From NCBI GenBank assembly GCA_037577475.1, contig CM075194.1:6003992-6067991 (forward strand): DNA of 64,000 nucleotides, given 5' to 3'. How positions within the stretch are numbered: position 1 is the stretch's first letter; each line of letters opens with the position of its first letter. The stretch comes from Chaunax sp. Z400. Taxonomy: Eukaryota > Chordata > Actinopteri > Lophiiformes > Chaunacidae. The notes beneath the pieces are model-generated. The model was not told the origin of the DNA. It was given only the letters and a program-made list of their open reading frames with translations, and did not search any database. The position numbers and the translations under genes are program-made. This document shows positions 11,076-23,783 of the stretch, one piece after another.

Positions 11076-12736
11076 AGAACTTTCTTATCCTAAAAGATCA
11101 CCCCGAAGTTGTCCTTTTTCTGGTTTATTCTCGATCATAGAGAATTTTGGAAAGACCCTCCAAGGTAACATCTTGTTATATGTTTTTGTAATTGCAAAAA
11201 GATGGCACAGACGGGAAAACTTGTCCTCTGCCCTGTGTTCATATTAGTCCATCTTGGATAAGTTATGTACTTTGCTGGAACAGATGTGAGGTTGTGGGGT
11301 CACTAGATGTCTTCCCTCACCACTATGAAAAACAACACAAAGAACCTGCACCCATCTTTCTCTAATGTAAAGCCCAACCCCTCTGCCCCTAGAGATACAG
11401 TTAAGTTCAAGATGCACAAACAGTGTAAAACACAGTTTGACAGATGTTGAAAGAAAACAAAATGAGTGTGTGAAGCGTCACAAGGACCTGACAATGCTTA
11501 CCATCTTCTTCTCCTGATAACAATGCAAGAGTTTGCCTGAATTGTCCAATTCTGAGAGTTTGGAAACCTGTCAGGGCGATTTATTGAGTTGTATTGAGAA
11601 GACGGCGGACAAAGAGAGTGCAGAGAGTCAGAGAGGCCGATTGTTCCTGCTGTGGGGGTGTGGAGGGTGAGAGCACTGAGGCATGGCTCACTCACACTCT
11701 TTTGGTCTGTGTGTGTTTCCCAGAACAAAAGCTGGGGAGGTGGCTGACCGGTCATCAGATGTCTCTTTTACTTTCTAAATGCAGACAGAGAGAGAGGAGC
11801 TAATTACCATCTCAATGTCTGCGCTTGTGTGTGTGTTTGTGTGTAAGTGCTATCAGACTCGAGGCTCGCCCTCGAGCAGCACACGGGCGGTTTTTTTTTT
11901 ATCTCATCAGGACAACCAAGGTGAGATGCCAAAGAATGTCTAGGGTCTCCTCATATATTTCGGATACTCTTCTTTTTGGTTCCTGCCATCAAGCTTTGAC
12001 CCTCAGTTTCACAGAGTAATTACAAACAGACTGAGACAGAGGAGATGCGATAATGAAAGACACAGACGTGGCTTCTTAGAAAGCAAACAAACAGAATGTT
12101 GCTCCATGTTTAATCCAATGAAGCAGCTAAAAACTGCTCCCTGCTTGAGTTAGAGACTCCCCAGCTTGATAAGACAAACGCTCTGCACGCGCAACCACAC
12201 ACACATAAACTGTCTCCACCTTAAAAGGGAAATATCTGTTAGATTTCATTACTTCTCTCTCCCTGTGTCTCCTCCGTCTCGGCGTATTTGGAGCGACACT
12301 GCGCAGCGTGGGACAACCCTCTAAGGAGTCTGAACACATTGTTTTCTTGGCATCGTAATCAGCCATACACATTCGGTCAAAAGGAAACACACAGTCTCTT
12401 TCCTGATGTGTGGTCCTCTCTCCTCTCTCCTCCTCCTCCTCCTCCTGAACTCATGTGAGCCTGAAAGCACCTTTCTGCTGCTGCTGCTGATCCTTCAGCC
12501 ACAATTTTAAACCCAAAAATAGAAGCCTGTGTGGATTCAGAACAAACCCGAATGCTTATCCTGTCACCATGGTGTTGTCCAAGAAACACAAAACGATTGG
12601 TTTATTCGCTAACCTCTAGCAGCTAAGCGCTTAATGCTGTGTTTCTGCACAAGACCACCTGTCAGTCAAACTGAGCAGGCAGTACTGTGAGGCCTCTGGC
12701 TTTCTGGCCAATTAAGTTTCCATTGGTGGTGGGGGG

Positions 12737-12985
12737 GCAGCTGTGGCTCAGGTAGCAAGAGCGGTCATCATCCCATCGGAAGGTCGTTGGCTCGATCACA
12801 AGCCCTGGCAGTCTACGTGCTGAAGTATCCTTGAGCAAGATACTGAACGCCCAATGCTCAACCCAACCTGGTCAAACAGGGACGCTTGTGTCAGGAAGGG
12901 CAGCCGGCATAAAACCTGATCCAAGATCCAATGCAGATGGAAAAATCCACTGTGGTGACTCCGCATCGGGAGCAGCCAAAGGGTC
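12737..12985 (+). repeat. tRNA-derived SINE-like element
   Basis: The head carries RNA polymerase III promoter-like boxes: a box A-like tggctcaggtagc at 12744-12756 and a box B-like ggctcgatcac at 12789-12799. The body reads aagtatccttgagcaagatactgaac, and the tail contains gtcaggaagggcagccggc and ends near gggagcagccaaaggg. These modules are common in teleost SINE-like repeats. A related head is found at 29832-30001. Not a functional tRNA gene: no cloverleaf of normal length. Confidence 0.7.
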
Positions 12986-15900
12986 TTTCTGCAAGTTTCC
13001 ATAGGTGGTGGTTGGTGTTCGTCTGTTTGGAGATGGTGGTACTTGCTGTTCATGCTAACCCCCTTGTTCTTCTACTTATTCCACTGAGTACAGATAAGGC
13101 TAATCATTTTGGTTTTACCGTTTCATGACAAAACTATGCTATTTCTCAAAGAAGCAGAGTAGGGATGAGTTGATTTTCATCTTTTTGTCCCCAGGCATTT
13201 ATAATTTGTTGTGTTTTTGGACGTTAACAGCAAGAAACATCCTACAGCAGAAGCAGAGCTCAGAATAGGCTTCATGTAGTCAAAGGTGAAGAGCAATCAA
13301 CATATATCAATATATCATATTAACATAATCCATTTTTAAATTTATTTTATTTTATTTATTTATCTATTTTGAAAAGAAAAACTAAATGAGTTCTGTGTAC
13401 AAATAAATGTTTATTACAACTGAAAATAGATTATTATTGGTAGTCATTTTATTTTGGTCGGTTTTCTCTCCGATGTTTAAAAAATGACACATTATATGTT
13501 GGCTCTGTGGATTCTTAAAAGCTCGCTCTTGGCGGCTGATGCAGGCATCATCAGACAAAATTGAAAAAATGCATCTTTTTCCACTACAGAAACGGCAGTC
13601 TATATTTGTATTACAGCTCTTTTTTGATTTACCCTGGAGTAATACTCTGTATGCTCTGCAACACGCAGGAATCCCATCCCGTGTCTAATTGGCTGGATGG
13701 TATTTCCTCAGCAGAGGGGAGTGGGATTTTCTAGGGGGGGAGGGGACCAGAGCAGATACTCCTCAAACTCCACAGGCAACCCTGCCCTGCATGGATCTGC
13801 TGTCACTGCAATGCAAACTGGTTTTATAACACTTTCCCTTAGCTCCATCTGCCAGCTGCAGGGGTTAAGTGAGGAGGGGAATCTGTATGGGAGTCTAAAA
13901 ATACACGACTGTTGTGCTGTTGGTTTGTTTTACATTAGATAACAGGCTTCATAGCAGAAACGACTGAACACTGACACGGAGAGGTCAGTCAGCTGGAGGA
14001 GTTATATCTCTTTCAACCACACAATAACAGAATCTATTCTATTACTGCTACTATGCTTCCACTACTGCGATCACTTGTCAGAAGTATGATCCAACTGAAT
14101 TGATTTGACAGCAAATACAACATTCAGGTTGTATTTTTCAGGTTTTCACACAAGCACAAGTTCTGCACGCTTTACAACACCTGTTGCTGCTTACATGGCT
14201 GTTTGATTTTCCGTTCAAAGATGAACCAGATACCAAACTATATCTGTATTCAAAATTTTCCATCACTGCTGAAAAGGAGGTAATATTTCATACATTTTAT
14301 GACAATATATCAATGGTCATAAAATTTGGACTGCTTTAAATTAAACTTGCGAGATTCGGCAGTCAGCCAAGAAAAGAGCTGATTGTTTTTGGTGGTGATC
14401 CAGGAACTTTTAATGAGTTCTTTTCTTGCAAGATGGATCTGATTGTGAACTCCTGCACTTACGCAAAAGAGGGAAAATCTGGCACATGTATGCCATGATT
14501 GTTGGCCACTGTGCAGTGTATCTTGATGCTGATCTAGATGCAGATTAAAATGATTAAAACAACATCTTTAGAGGACTGTGCAGCTTTGGCAGGGGTACGC
14601 ACAGTCTGAGTATGGTTTCCTTTGTATTTGGACTGAGTATTGCCATCAAACATGAAAACACACCCACACACAACCCCTGCAGCTCTGCGCTAACTTTTCC
14701 TCTGACTCCTGACTCTGTGTTGTGGGTCGGAGGAGTGTGACTGCAGCGCCGCATCAACCAGAATTCAGTGCAACAGCAATTAGATGGAGCAGGACACACT
14801 GTGGTGTCGATCGCCACGGCACAAGCAAGGCCCTTCAGCGCTTAGCCGATTTGGGGTAAAGAAGGGGGGGGGGGTCTAATTGTGTAATTGTATAATTTGC
14901 CCTCGCTGACGCCTGCGAGCACACAGGCAGATTTCATTACAGATTACACTAGGGCTCTTTGAAGGCACGCTGCCCCAGAGGGCCTGCAGGGACTCAAGGC
15001 AAACAGAGTAGGAGGAATGGCGGCCGCGGAGCAGCGTAGCGTGGCCCGACGTCCGGCTCTCTGCTCTCCTGCCAGGGTAAACAAGGAGACTGCATAGCTC
15101 AGAAGCACAGCAAAGAACAGATTAGGCTCTGTTAACATTCCTCCCCCCCGACAAACACAAACTGCCCTTTCACTTCACACAAGCTCTGAGTGTGCTTTCC
15201 ACACTGCAAAATATGCTCACTTTATTGACTTATAGTCATCGTGTGAGGGCGGACGACGATTCCCTGACCTTTTATCTGCTCATCTCTCCTGTCTGCATGA
15301 TCTTGAAACTTGTTGCATGTTACCGGTGTTTTTTTTCTGGAAGGTCAAAACGGGTGAAATATTTCTATTGTGTATCCTCCTGTATTCAGTCTTGATGTCT
15401 TAAAAAACGTTTCTGTAAGCAACAGTCCATTCAGAGGGTGAGACAGCGACAAATTTCAATCTCAATATTGTTATAGCATTTCCGTTTAACAGTTAATTTG
15501 CATTGTAAAGATGATTTTCTTCACTTTTCTCAGCCACTTTGAGGACAATTAATAAAAGCAATGACATTTAATGTGTCAATGCCCCTGTTATGATCCACAC
15601 AGGCATTTTAAACCAAATAAACCAGCTTATAATGCATATTTTGACGTGTCCTTATTTAATAATGTTAATATGGCATCTCTTTAAGGATATTTTCTTTGTT
15701 TAATGATGTCATCACTAATCATTTTCACTTATCACGACATATGACTTAAACTGAGTTGATCTAATGTGGCTTGCTGCTTGCTGCCTCTTATTTCCCATGT
15801 GTGAAGGCCTGCACAACTTTTACCTGCTACATCAGAGTAGATTTAAGTGTAAACGACGCAGAGCTGACAAACATGGCTGCTGTCTTTCCCTTTTGAACAA

Positions 15901-17112
15901 AAATGAAGCACAAATCTGGTGTGAAGCTTCCATCTTTGTCGATAACATTGCTTGTGTGCAGCGGCGTCTCCACAGGAATGACTGTGGCTGCTGGGCAGGC
16001 ATCTATCTCCTCTGCCTTTTCCCAGGAGGCCTGAGGAGACAGCTGAGCGAGTCCTGGAGGCTGGTGAGGAATGAGCTCATGAGTTGAGCAGTCTGTCTGT
16101 CTTTCTCTCTCTCCTCTGTCAGCTGTAGCCAGCAGCATCATTTCAACTGGCAGCTACAGCAACAGTTCAGAATGACTCACCTCCTCAAACCTTTTCTCAT
16201 TATGCGTTATCATTTCTGTTTTTGTCAATCAGCTTTCACCGTCTCCATGTCTCCATTATCATCCTCACTACATGTGGATGTGGACGTTCTTCCTCTCACC
16301 GACAGGGACTCTCCATCTGGCCGTGTCACATGGCTCCTTTCCTGCTACAGCCGGCTAATTAGCGATGGCTTAGTGGACATTAAGCAGTGATCGGGGTTTA
16401 ACGTTTCTGGGCTAATCCCTCTTCTTTTGGTCAGGAAATCGGAGCCCCGTATGTCATGAGGTAGACTTACATCCAGAGATTAAGTCTGGCGGTCTGAGGC
16501 TATTTACTGGCATTCAGGATGTCTGAAATAAGCTGCTGCTGCTGCTGCCACTTCGGCCCATTTCAAAAACACCCCAGGCTTTCACCAAAAAGTGAAGCTG
16601 TGCATTCAGACGCATTCAGGGTTTGCATCGCAGGTGTGAAGCTTATCCACAGAGACTTTCAGCGCAAAGACAGCAACAGGAAGCTTTCTGCAATGTTACG
16701 CTACAACTTCTTCAGCTGTTTTCTGCTCTCTCTGGGTAAAGTCATCAGCTGAATGCCTTAAAGATGCCTTAAATGTTCTCAGTGATAACACAAAACAAAG
16801 AATATTAACAGAAACTCTTGTGTTCATTAAATAATTGAGAGCTTGAGTAAAGGAGAGAACAAAGAAGTGCACAATTCACAAAATAAGAGAATTAGGACAC
16901 ATTAGGAGGCGATTATTGATCTCTAGCTTAGGCTTCTGTTCTCTTTTATCCAAGGACCAGCTTTAAACTTTATAATTTTTTTCCAATCCAATATAAGTGA
17001 GATAAGATAAAACATTATCACATTATTTTAGTTACAAAAAGTTCTCTTTTTTGCCTGCTGATCCATCCTGTCTCTCTCACCTTGTAATGATTGTGGTTGG
17101 ATGACATTAGGT

Positions 17113-17505
17113 TGGCATTTCCACTGCAAAGTACCGGCTCTACTCTACTCGACTCTACTTGTACTTTTTTAGTAGTACTTGGTACCTGCTGCTACTTTTT
17201 TTTAGCACCACCTCCATTGCAGCCACCTCGCACGGAATATCCTGCACATCACAAATCAATGGTCGCCACACTCAAACAGCCAAGCTACTTTAGCGACCGT
17301 AACATTTAAAAAAAGAAATTACAGCTGCTTTATTGAGGAGATGCAGACGTTCCTGTCTTTGACAGCTGATGAGAGGATCAGGAGAGGTGGATGAGAGGTG
17401 TGTGTCACGGTGAAGACTACGCCATGGCAGACCAACAGAAAATTAGCCAATACCAAGCCGAGTCAAGTTGAGTAGAGCCAGTAATATGCAGTGGAAATCG
17501 GGCTT
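17113..17505. repeat. Non-autonomous DNA transposon with terminal inverted repeats
   Basis: The left end gcatttccactgcaaagta is mirrored by the reverse complement of the right end atgcagtggaaatcgggc. Sub-terminal stretches rich in ctctactcgactc on the left match gagtcaagttgagtagag on the right, also inverted. The element is about 390 bp and has no transposase frame. I recognise this as a common teleost element. A diverged partial copy lies at 39984-40075. Confidence 0.75.
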
Positions 17506-18574
17506 ATGCGCACAAAGGGGCTTTGGACTTGGTCAAGTCTGTCGCTTCATCACTGAAAAGGTTCCATAGTTTGCTTCTGGCGCAAATTCTCTCCATCAAT
17601 CAAGGTGGACTGGGATCCAGTTTAAGACATGGTAGACACTACTGGTAAGTTTTTCACATGCTTTGGAGTATTGGAACTTAAATCCATTCATCCAACTGTC
17701 TTTCTGTTCGTTACACACTCTCTATTGTCTCCCTCGCTTCATCTCTATTCAACCATCTCTTCCCCTCTCTTCATATTTCCATCATGTAATTAGTCTTATT
17801 TTTTTCACCAAATCTCAGACTACGGTACAACAAAGGAAGTGCGGCAACTGGCCGGTCGAGAGCCCACCGAGGGGCGGAGGCTCCATCTGTCTCTCTGGTG
17901 TCACGCTAACTGACAGAGCAGAGCGTGTTAAATGCATGCAGTCAGCAGAAGCCACCTTTCATCGTTCTTTGTTCACCTGCATCTGAACTCCACACGTCTC
18001 CAAATGCCAAAACATCTCACATCATGACCGAGCACAGAGAGGAGTGTTACCCGCTGAAGAACCTCCGCCTTTTGATCTGTGTGATCGTGGCATTTCGTTC
18101 AGTGCTCTGGAGAGAGGCTTTAAAGTGAGCGCAGCAACACAGTGAGCGCCAAGAGCCGTATAATACTGATTACTGATATAAAACTCTGTGGCATAAATGC
18201 AGTGATGGTCACGAAACTGCCAATAAAAACAGTTTCTAAACAATTCTCCTTGTTTTTCAGACAAACTCATCCATCACAATGACAAGAGAAATGAGTCCAA
18301 TGTTGATTAACTGTTGACATAAGTAATAAAAAGACCATTTCAATTGCACAAATTACACAATCCACTTGGTTTATACTCGTCTCATGTTCATCATATAATA
18401 AGCTTTGCTAATAACTGCTTGCAAAACCAGAGTTCCTGAAGTAACCGGAAGAATTGATAAGGAACATTTGTAAGAATTTCTATGATTTTCTTTGAAAAAG
18501 CACTTGCCAGCATACGATTTAAACTAAATATAAGTATTTATATATATTGCTCTTCATTCCAGCTGGGTGCCATT

Positions 18575-18620
18575 GTTTTGTCAATGAAGTCTATGCTGTT
18601 TTGTCAATGAAGTCTATACT
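18575..18620. repeat. 23-bp tandem duplication
   Basis: Two head-to-tail 23-bp units (18575-18597 and 18598-18620), containing gtcaatgaagtctat, differ at one base. Confidence 0.85.
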
Positions 18621-19051
18621 GAACTGATTCAGTAACATTGAATTACTTTTTCTATAAAGGAACTGAATAAAAGGGAAATGAAGTTGCAGAAAAATGGAAC
18701 AATATAACATTCAAACAAAGCTGCATTCATTTACAGCAGCTCCTTCTAGTTCATTCATTCTGTGAGGCACGTGCTCCACATTAAGCCTAATGACGTGGTT
18801 CATCCTGCCTTAATGGAACTCAGGTTGTATTTTTGACATGAGAGCACATTTATGCTTTGTGTTTAAGTGATAAGAATACTGTTGCTGGGTGACCAAACAG
18901 CTGGAGGCAGCTTTGTTCTCTTTTTGGGGTATTATGAATTTCAATGGCGTCTTTAACAATTACAAAAATAGATCAACAAACATTGAAAAAAAAAGCTGAA
19001 ATGAAAAGAAAAACAATTAAAAAGAAGTAAAGAATTCACCATTTCCATTAC

Positions 19052-19105
19052 CTGCATCTTCTGTATCTTCATCATAATCTTCATCATCACCAGATGTAAG
19101 AGAAT
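19052..19105 (-). CDS. fgfr3: fgfr3 exon: acid box
   Basis: This 54-nt exon encodes the end of codon 118 to the first base of codon 136. The peptide is DSLTSGDDEDYDEDTEDAE, with 11 of 19 residues acidic. The acid box lies between Ig I and Ig II and is known in FGFRs to compete with heparan sulphate for the basic Ig II surface, giving autoinhibition. SGDDED matches FGFR3 rather than the longer Asp run of FGFR1. The exon is shorter than the mammalian FGFR3 segment I remember, lacking its GVDTG-like end. The acceptor is ttttcag|ATTCTC and the donor GCAG|gtaatg. It is phase 1 at both ends and a multiple of three, so skipping keeps the frame. Confidence 0.93.
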
Positions 19106-20439
19106 CTGAAAAGACAAGACAAGCAGAGTGGAATCGATATTTAGAATAAATCTAATAGAATTTTTCTTTATTCTTTAGCCTGCTTAACATGTGGTAAGAT
19201 TACACAACACTGAACAACAGTGAGGCAAACACAGAGGGAATGAAAGCAAAGCAGGATGTTTGTGCAGAAGTTTAAATGGCGTGTTCATAACAAGTACGAT
19301 TAGACAAATGTACAAACATACATGTGCATGAGTGCATATTAAAAGTGACTCTGGTCATTGAGATGTTCATGAATGAGTCTACAGTTCTCTGTGACGCGGC
19401 TCGCTCAGATATTACAACCAAAACATTTCAACAGACGATAAAAATGAGAGGGTCATTAGAGCTCCTGCTGAGTCTGTGTTCACATGCAACAATAACTCCT
19501 TGCAAAACACACTAACTCTTGCTAATGGTTAGCGTGTCAGATGATATCTAATAATTCTCCAGCCACAGATATGAATGTTTGGATTCGCTTTATCACAGAT
19601 TTTCACGGCGGTGTTGTAATTATTTTCGCTCTGACCTCGACATTTTCTGCTTCGCCGCTGCAGGTTTGGCTAACGAGAGCCAGCTGTTACCTCAACAACC
19701 CCGGTGAGCTTAAACTGCTCCTGAAAATAGCAGGTTTTTAAATGATGTTTAGGTTTTTAGATTTTAGACAAAACCTTGTCTGATAGAATCTTTTTTATAC
19801 AATCCATATTGCAAATAACTTTTCATCCCCTCACATTACAGCCTCTCGTTTCCAACATGTGCACCAGGTGGGTGTACAACATGGACCGGCCGCTCTCCGC
19901 TGTCTGGACACCGTCCAGGTGTTAAATCTGATACCGCTCCTAAATATCTGACACCTTACTCAAATATTTGAGGAGAAACACAATAGTCCATGTGTGTTTT
20001 AGATGGAGCTGAGGCTCTGTGTTTAGAGTAGAGGGAGGAGAACGGGGCGGCACGGGGGTGGGAGGGAGAACAGGATATTGCCACCACATACTGTAAAAAG
20101 TCTGACTTAATAGGTAATTTAACCATGAGTGTTCGAATGATAGGAAATGTCAGACGATGGGGGTGTCATGAACTTGTTTCCTGAGTGCTTTTTTTTTCCT
20201 CCTGTCACATGCTAAGCTGAGAGTAAATATTTCACTTCAACAGAGGAGTTTAAAGCCGAACGTGACTTGGAAAGATGGATGTTTTCTCCCTTTTAATTCA
20301 CTAATGTAGGGAGTGTGTTTGCGTGTGTCATCCCACACGCCTGGAGATGAAATGTGCGTCCAGGAGGAGAAGCCGTCCATCTCTGATCAGATCTGGAAAA
20401 GGCCATTTTCTGCCCCTGGTTTGCAGCCTAACACATGCA

Positions 20440-20441
<2 letters not shown>

Positions 20442-20489
<48 letters not shown>

Positions 20490-20500
20490 GGGGGGGGGGG
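20442..20500. repeat. (TG)n followed by a G14 run
   Basis: About 22 TG units run directly into an uninterrupted run of 14 G. In the fgfr3 transcript this reads C14 followed by (CA)n. Confidence 0.95.
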
Positions 20501-21507
20501 AGTAATAGAGGAAAGGGAGCAAACGCTCTCATTTCTTGCCACCCCATCTGTTTTCAATGATGAAATGTTTGGAGCTAATTGCTTTCTAATTAGTTGTCAA
20601 TAACAAGCTCAGCTGGTGTTCATGAATTTTACGGGGAAAAAGCCGCCAGACTTTTGAGCTACTGCTCGCTCCCCTCTGACCCCCTCACCCCCACCCCTCC
20701 TGCATTCCTATTACAGCTCTGCTGGCATCGCACACTTGTTTAAAGCCTTACTCATCCCCTCATACGATAATTAATTTTACCTTTGACTGGGCATCAGGAG
20801 GGGGAATCTATGTGAAACTTGGCTGGGTGTTGGCTGGTGAAAGTCTGTGCCGGTGTGATGGTGTAAGTGTGTGTGTGTGTCTGTGTTTGTGTGCACGAAA
20901 CTAGGAGTTGAAACTGAACAGGAGGAGAAATAATAGAACTTTCCTCCTCAGCTAGGTTTGAACTGTTTTTCTATGAACCGGTCACGTCGAGAGATCTCTG
21001 CTGGAACCGCTCAGCTATGTTTATTCGCAGAAAATGCTGTGATTCTCAGTTGTCTGTCAGACAAGCACAAATTCATTTTCTGAGAGCTCTCCATAGGGTG
21101 CAGCCAAAGTGTCTATTTCCATTGGAACACTGTTAGCGGCTCAAGTATCTCAAAAATCTAGCTGCTTCAGTCGGTTTTCATTTAAAAGCCACTGAAAATG
21201 TAATTTACGCCTCTTACGTCTTTTTCCACATAACACAGTTAGCTCTTATCTAAATACTTATACAATATCTTAAAAGATTAAAGAGACAGATTCATGATTT
21301 ATGTGATGACTTCTTCATGACCTGTAATGAAAACTTTTACTCGTGTTATAGTTTACTCCTGCGACTTGCAACAAAGCATTTAGCTTTTCTGACTGCTGGT
21401 GAAGTAAATAGTTCACTGATCAGAACCTGTGTTGCTGTCTGTGTTGGAAATATGTGATATTATGTACACTTATCTGAAAGCACCAGGCAGGAAACATTCA
21501 TTTACTC

Positions 21508-21778
21508 CAGTGATTCCCACTGGTTTGTGACCCCTTGAAGCCAATGTGCAAAGTAACTGTGAGTCATTCAGCAAAATCTTGTCTGCTTTTCCTCACAGAT
21601 TGTTAAATTTGAAGGGGTTATGAGATGCTGAGGAAGAGTAAATAGCCGGAATTTCATGAGAATAAAGTAAAATGGGAGAAATCATAAAAAATGGGATATT
21701 TTTGGGTTATTTCTGACTTTAAAAACAATTTTTTTTTCATGTGGTCCTAATCCTCTTCCATAGATGAGTGATTACTGG
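21508..21778. repeat. Candidate hAT-type MITE
   Basis: The left end ccagtgattcccac and the reverse complement of the right end, ccagtaatcactc, resemble the CAGTGGTTCTCAA-type termini of hAT elements. The interior, about 270 bp, includes the gtgacccc motif typical of such elements and has no open frame. Confidence 0.4.
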
Positions 21779-21881
21779 TCTAACATGCAACTGATTTTCA
21801 GTTCTGACCTCCTGTATAAAGACTATTTTAGCTTCACCCATTTCTCCATTTTGCCCTGAAAATCCCCCTTGTTGCTCTCAC

Positions 21882-22145
21882 CTGTCACTCGGACGGTGTA
21901 GTTGCTAAGCAGCGTGTTGCTGTGGGCGAGTCGACACGAGTAGACGCCCGAGTCCTCGTACGACACGTTGATGATGCTCAACATCCTCTGGCCCGGCCGC
22001 GTCCGGTTGCTAGGCACCAGCCCTGCGCCGTCTTTGAACCAGACGACTGGCTCTGAGTGGTCTTCCAGGTCACATGACATTTCCAGGGGGTCCCCCATGA
22101 CCAGAACATAGTCCTCCAGGAAGGCTGTCTCGCTGGACACAGAGT
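21882..22145 (-). CDS. fgfr3: fgfr3 exon: Ig-like domain I
   Basis: This 264-nt exon completes codon 30 and encodes residues 31-117 plus the first base of codon 118. The conserved Ig cysteines are residues 54 (EMSCDL) and 100 (VYSCRL), with the core tryptophan at 65 (VVWFKD). The EDSGVYSC motif is the canonical D-x-G-x-Y-x-C. Three N-glycosylation sequons are visible: NRT at 76, NVS at 89 and NYT at 111. Ig I is not needed for FGF binding; with the acid box it restrains the receptor. The exon is phase 1 at both ends, so skipping, known for FGFRs as the two-Ig beta form, would be in frame. The acceptor is gtgtgcag|ACTCTG and the donor ACAG|gtgaga. Confidence 0.96.
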
Positions 22146-23752
22146 CTGCACACAAGAAGAAGACACAGCGGGTTATGGGAAAGGTGTTTCATTTTGAAAG
22201 TATTCAATCAGACACAAGGTATGATTTTAAATCTCCTCAATTTTAACTTGATTACATTTTTAAGCTTAAATTTACAGACGAATCATCTGAGTCTTGTTTT
22301 GGTAAATTCCTGCTTTTCAAAGCAGTGAAAGTTTGCTTCTTTCTATCTGCATGGTTTATATCATTATATACTTAATGCAAGTTGGACTTCCTGATAGAAA
22401 TCTGAGGACACCCAGATAAAGTTGCATTGACTAAATGACTACTAGCAGACAGAATAAGGACACAATGAAAGCTAGAGAAGAAGTCAAGTCTTAAAATTAG
22501 ACTCACTATTCTCTCCGCTGGTATATACTGTAAAATTCTAACACTTAAGGGTTTAAGATTTTGTGTAAACACCTTAATCCTTTTTCCACGGTGTATCTAA
22601 GAAGTCAACTCAGACATTGAGTTTTTTTCAGCACAAGAAAAGCCCCACCCTCCTTCCAAAACAAAGAGCCAGTGATGCAGAATCAACCGCCAACACGCTG
22701 GCGAGCTATCAAATTATCTGTGTCTGGGATCAGAAAAGTGCAACTTTCTATTGCAGCACGAATAAGGAAACAGATCTGGGTTGTGTGGAAATTAACCACC
22801 CCCTCATCTCCAACCCAAAACACCGCCTCATTTACTCCAGGAGCTCCATGTTCAGTTCAGTCGGAGCCAGGGAAAAATCAACATGTTTACTAGTTTGACT
22901 AAGGATGCCGGCCTCGGCTGAAGATGGAGGAGAGATGGAGGGACACATCTGGATAAATAAACAGAGGGCTCCTTGTGTCACCTCTCGTCCTGACTTTGGA
23001 GGTGTCTTCTCATCTAGACCTCGCCGTCAGAGGGAGACAAAAAAGACGACCACATGCACACTCTGGTCGCTCTGGCAACCATTCAAGGGAATGTTATGAT
23101 GTACACAAACACAAAGACACTTGTAAGCACACAGACGCATGCATACTTTCACATATGCCGGCGTGCAGCACAAACAACCGCTGTGGAAGTCTTTCAATGA
23201 GCTGCTTGGGCAACAGAGTACACAACAGACACTTGTTTGCGCACACAAATGCACACCCACCCACCCACCCATGGGAAAGAGGAGAGTGAGGTGCGTTAAG
23301 AGCGTGATTTATGACGGCAAATGCGCCCGCTGTTGACCCGCAGGAAGGGCAGCAGCCTTACATAGGCTCGCTGACAGGCAGCGAATGTGAACGCAGCCCT
23401 CTAACGGACAATCTGCGATTAGGAAATTGAAGTTGAGAGGCAGGTTGAAATTAGGAGCAGCCCAGAAGAGACGTCTTCACGGGGAATACATAATAGGCGC
23501 TCTAAATAATGGATAGGCTCTGTCAACGTGTGGCAGCCTGCCGGTGTGGACGAGCTGTAGCCAAGGAACCTGAAAGACATGGGAGTGGATTTTGTGGAAC
23601 CGGCAGGTAACGCCACCAGAGTTCCTTTGAAACATATGGGTGTGTTGGCATATCATAGATCTCCAAAATCAAAGAACAAAGGCAGAAGAAGTACTCCAAG
23701 CTTTTACCTAAAAATACTCAATATGAATAATAGTCCAATCAATGCATAGTGT

Positions 23753-23783
23753 AGTAATAATAATAATAATAATAATAATAATA
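23753..23783. repeat. (AAT)n microsatellite
   Basis: About ten TAA/AAT units, continuing into an imperfect AATATA stretch to 23800. Confidence 0.9.

Larger units (their letters stand above)
10667..19051 (-). other. fgfr3: Intron between acid box and Ig II (8.4 kb)
   Basis: No coding exon is recognised between the acid-box donor and the Ig II acceptor. It holds a degenerate caagtc-rich array close to the acceptor (10735-11075), a tRNA-like SINE (12737-12985), a TIR element (17113-17505) and a short 23-bp tandem duplication (18575-18620). The rest is unremarkable unique-looking DNA, including 13.0-17.1 kb. Confidence 0.85.
19106..21881 (-). other. fgfr3: Intron between Ig I and acid box (2.8 kb)
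   Basis: The donor gtgaga at 21881-21876 follows the Ig I exon. The intron contains a (TG)n tract with an adjoining G run (20442-20500) and a candidate hAT-like element (21508-21778) about 100 bp beyond the donor. Between 20560 and 20800 there is complex AT/GC-mixed sequence with homeodomain-type taat sites (gagctaattg, ctaattag, ataattaat), a possible regulatory patch on sequence character only. Confidence 0.85.

Noticed and set aside
12737..12820. Possible tRNA gene
   Set aside because: Box A- and box B-like motifs are present, but they belong to a SINE head with a repeat body; no complete cloverleaf.
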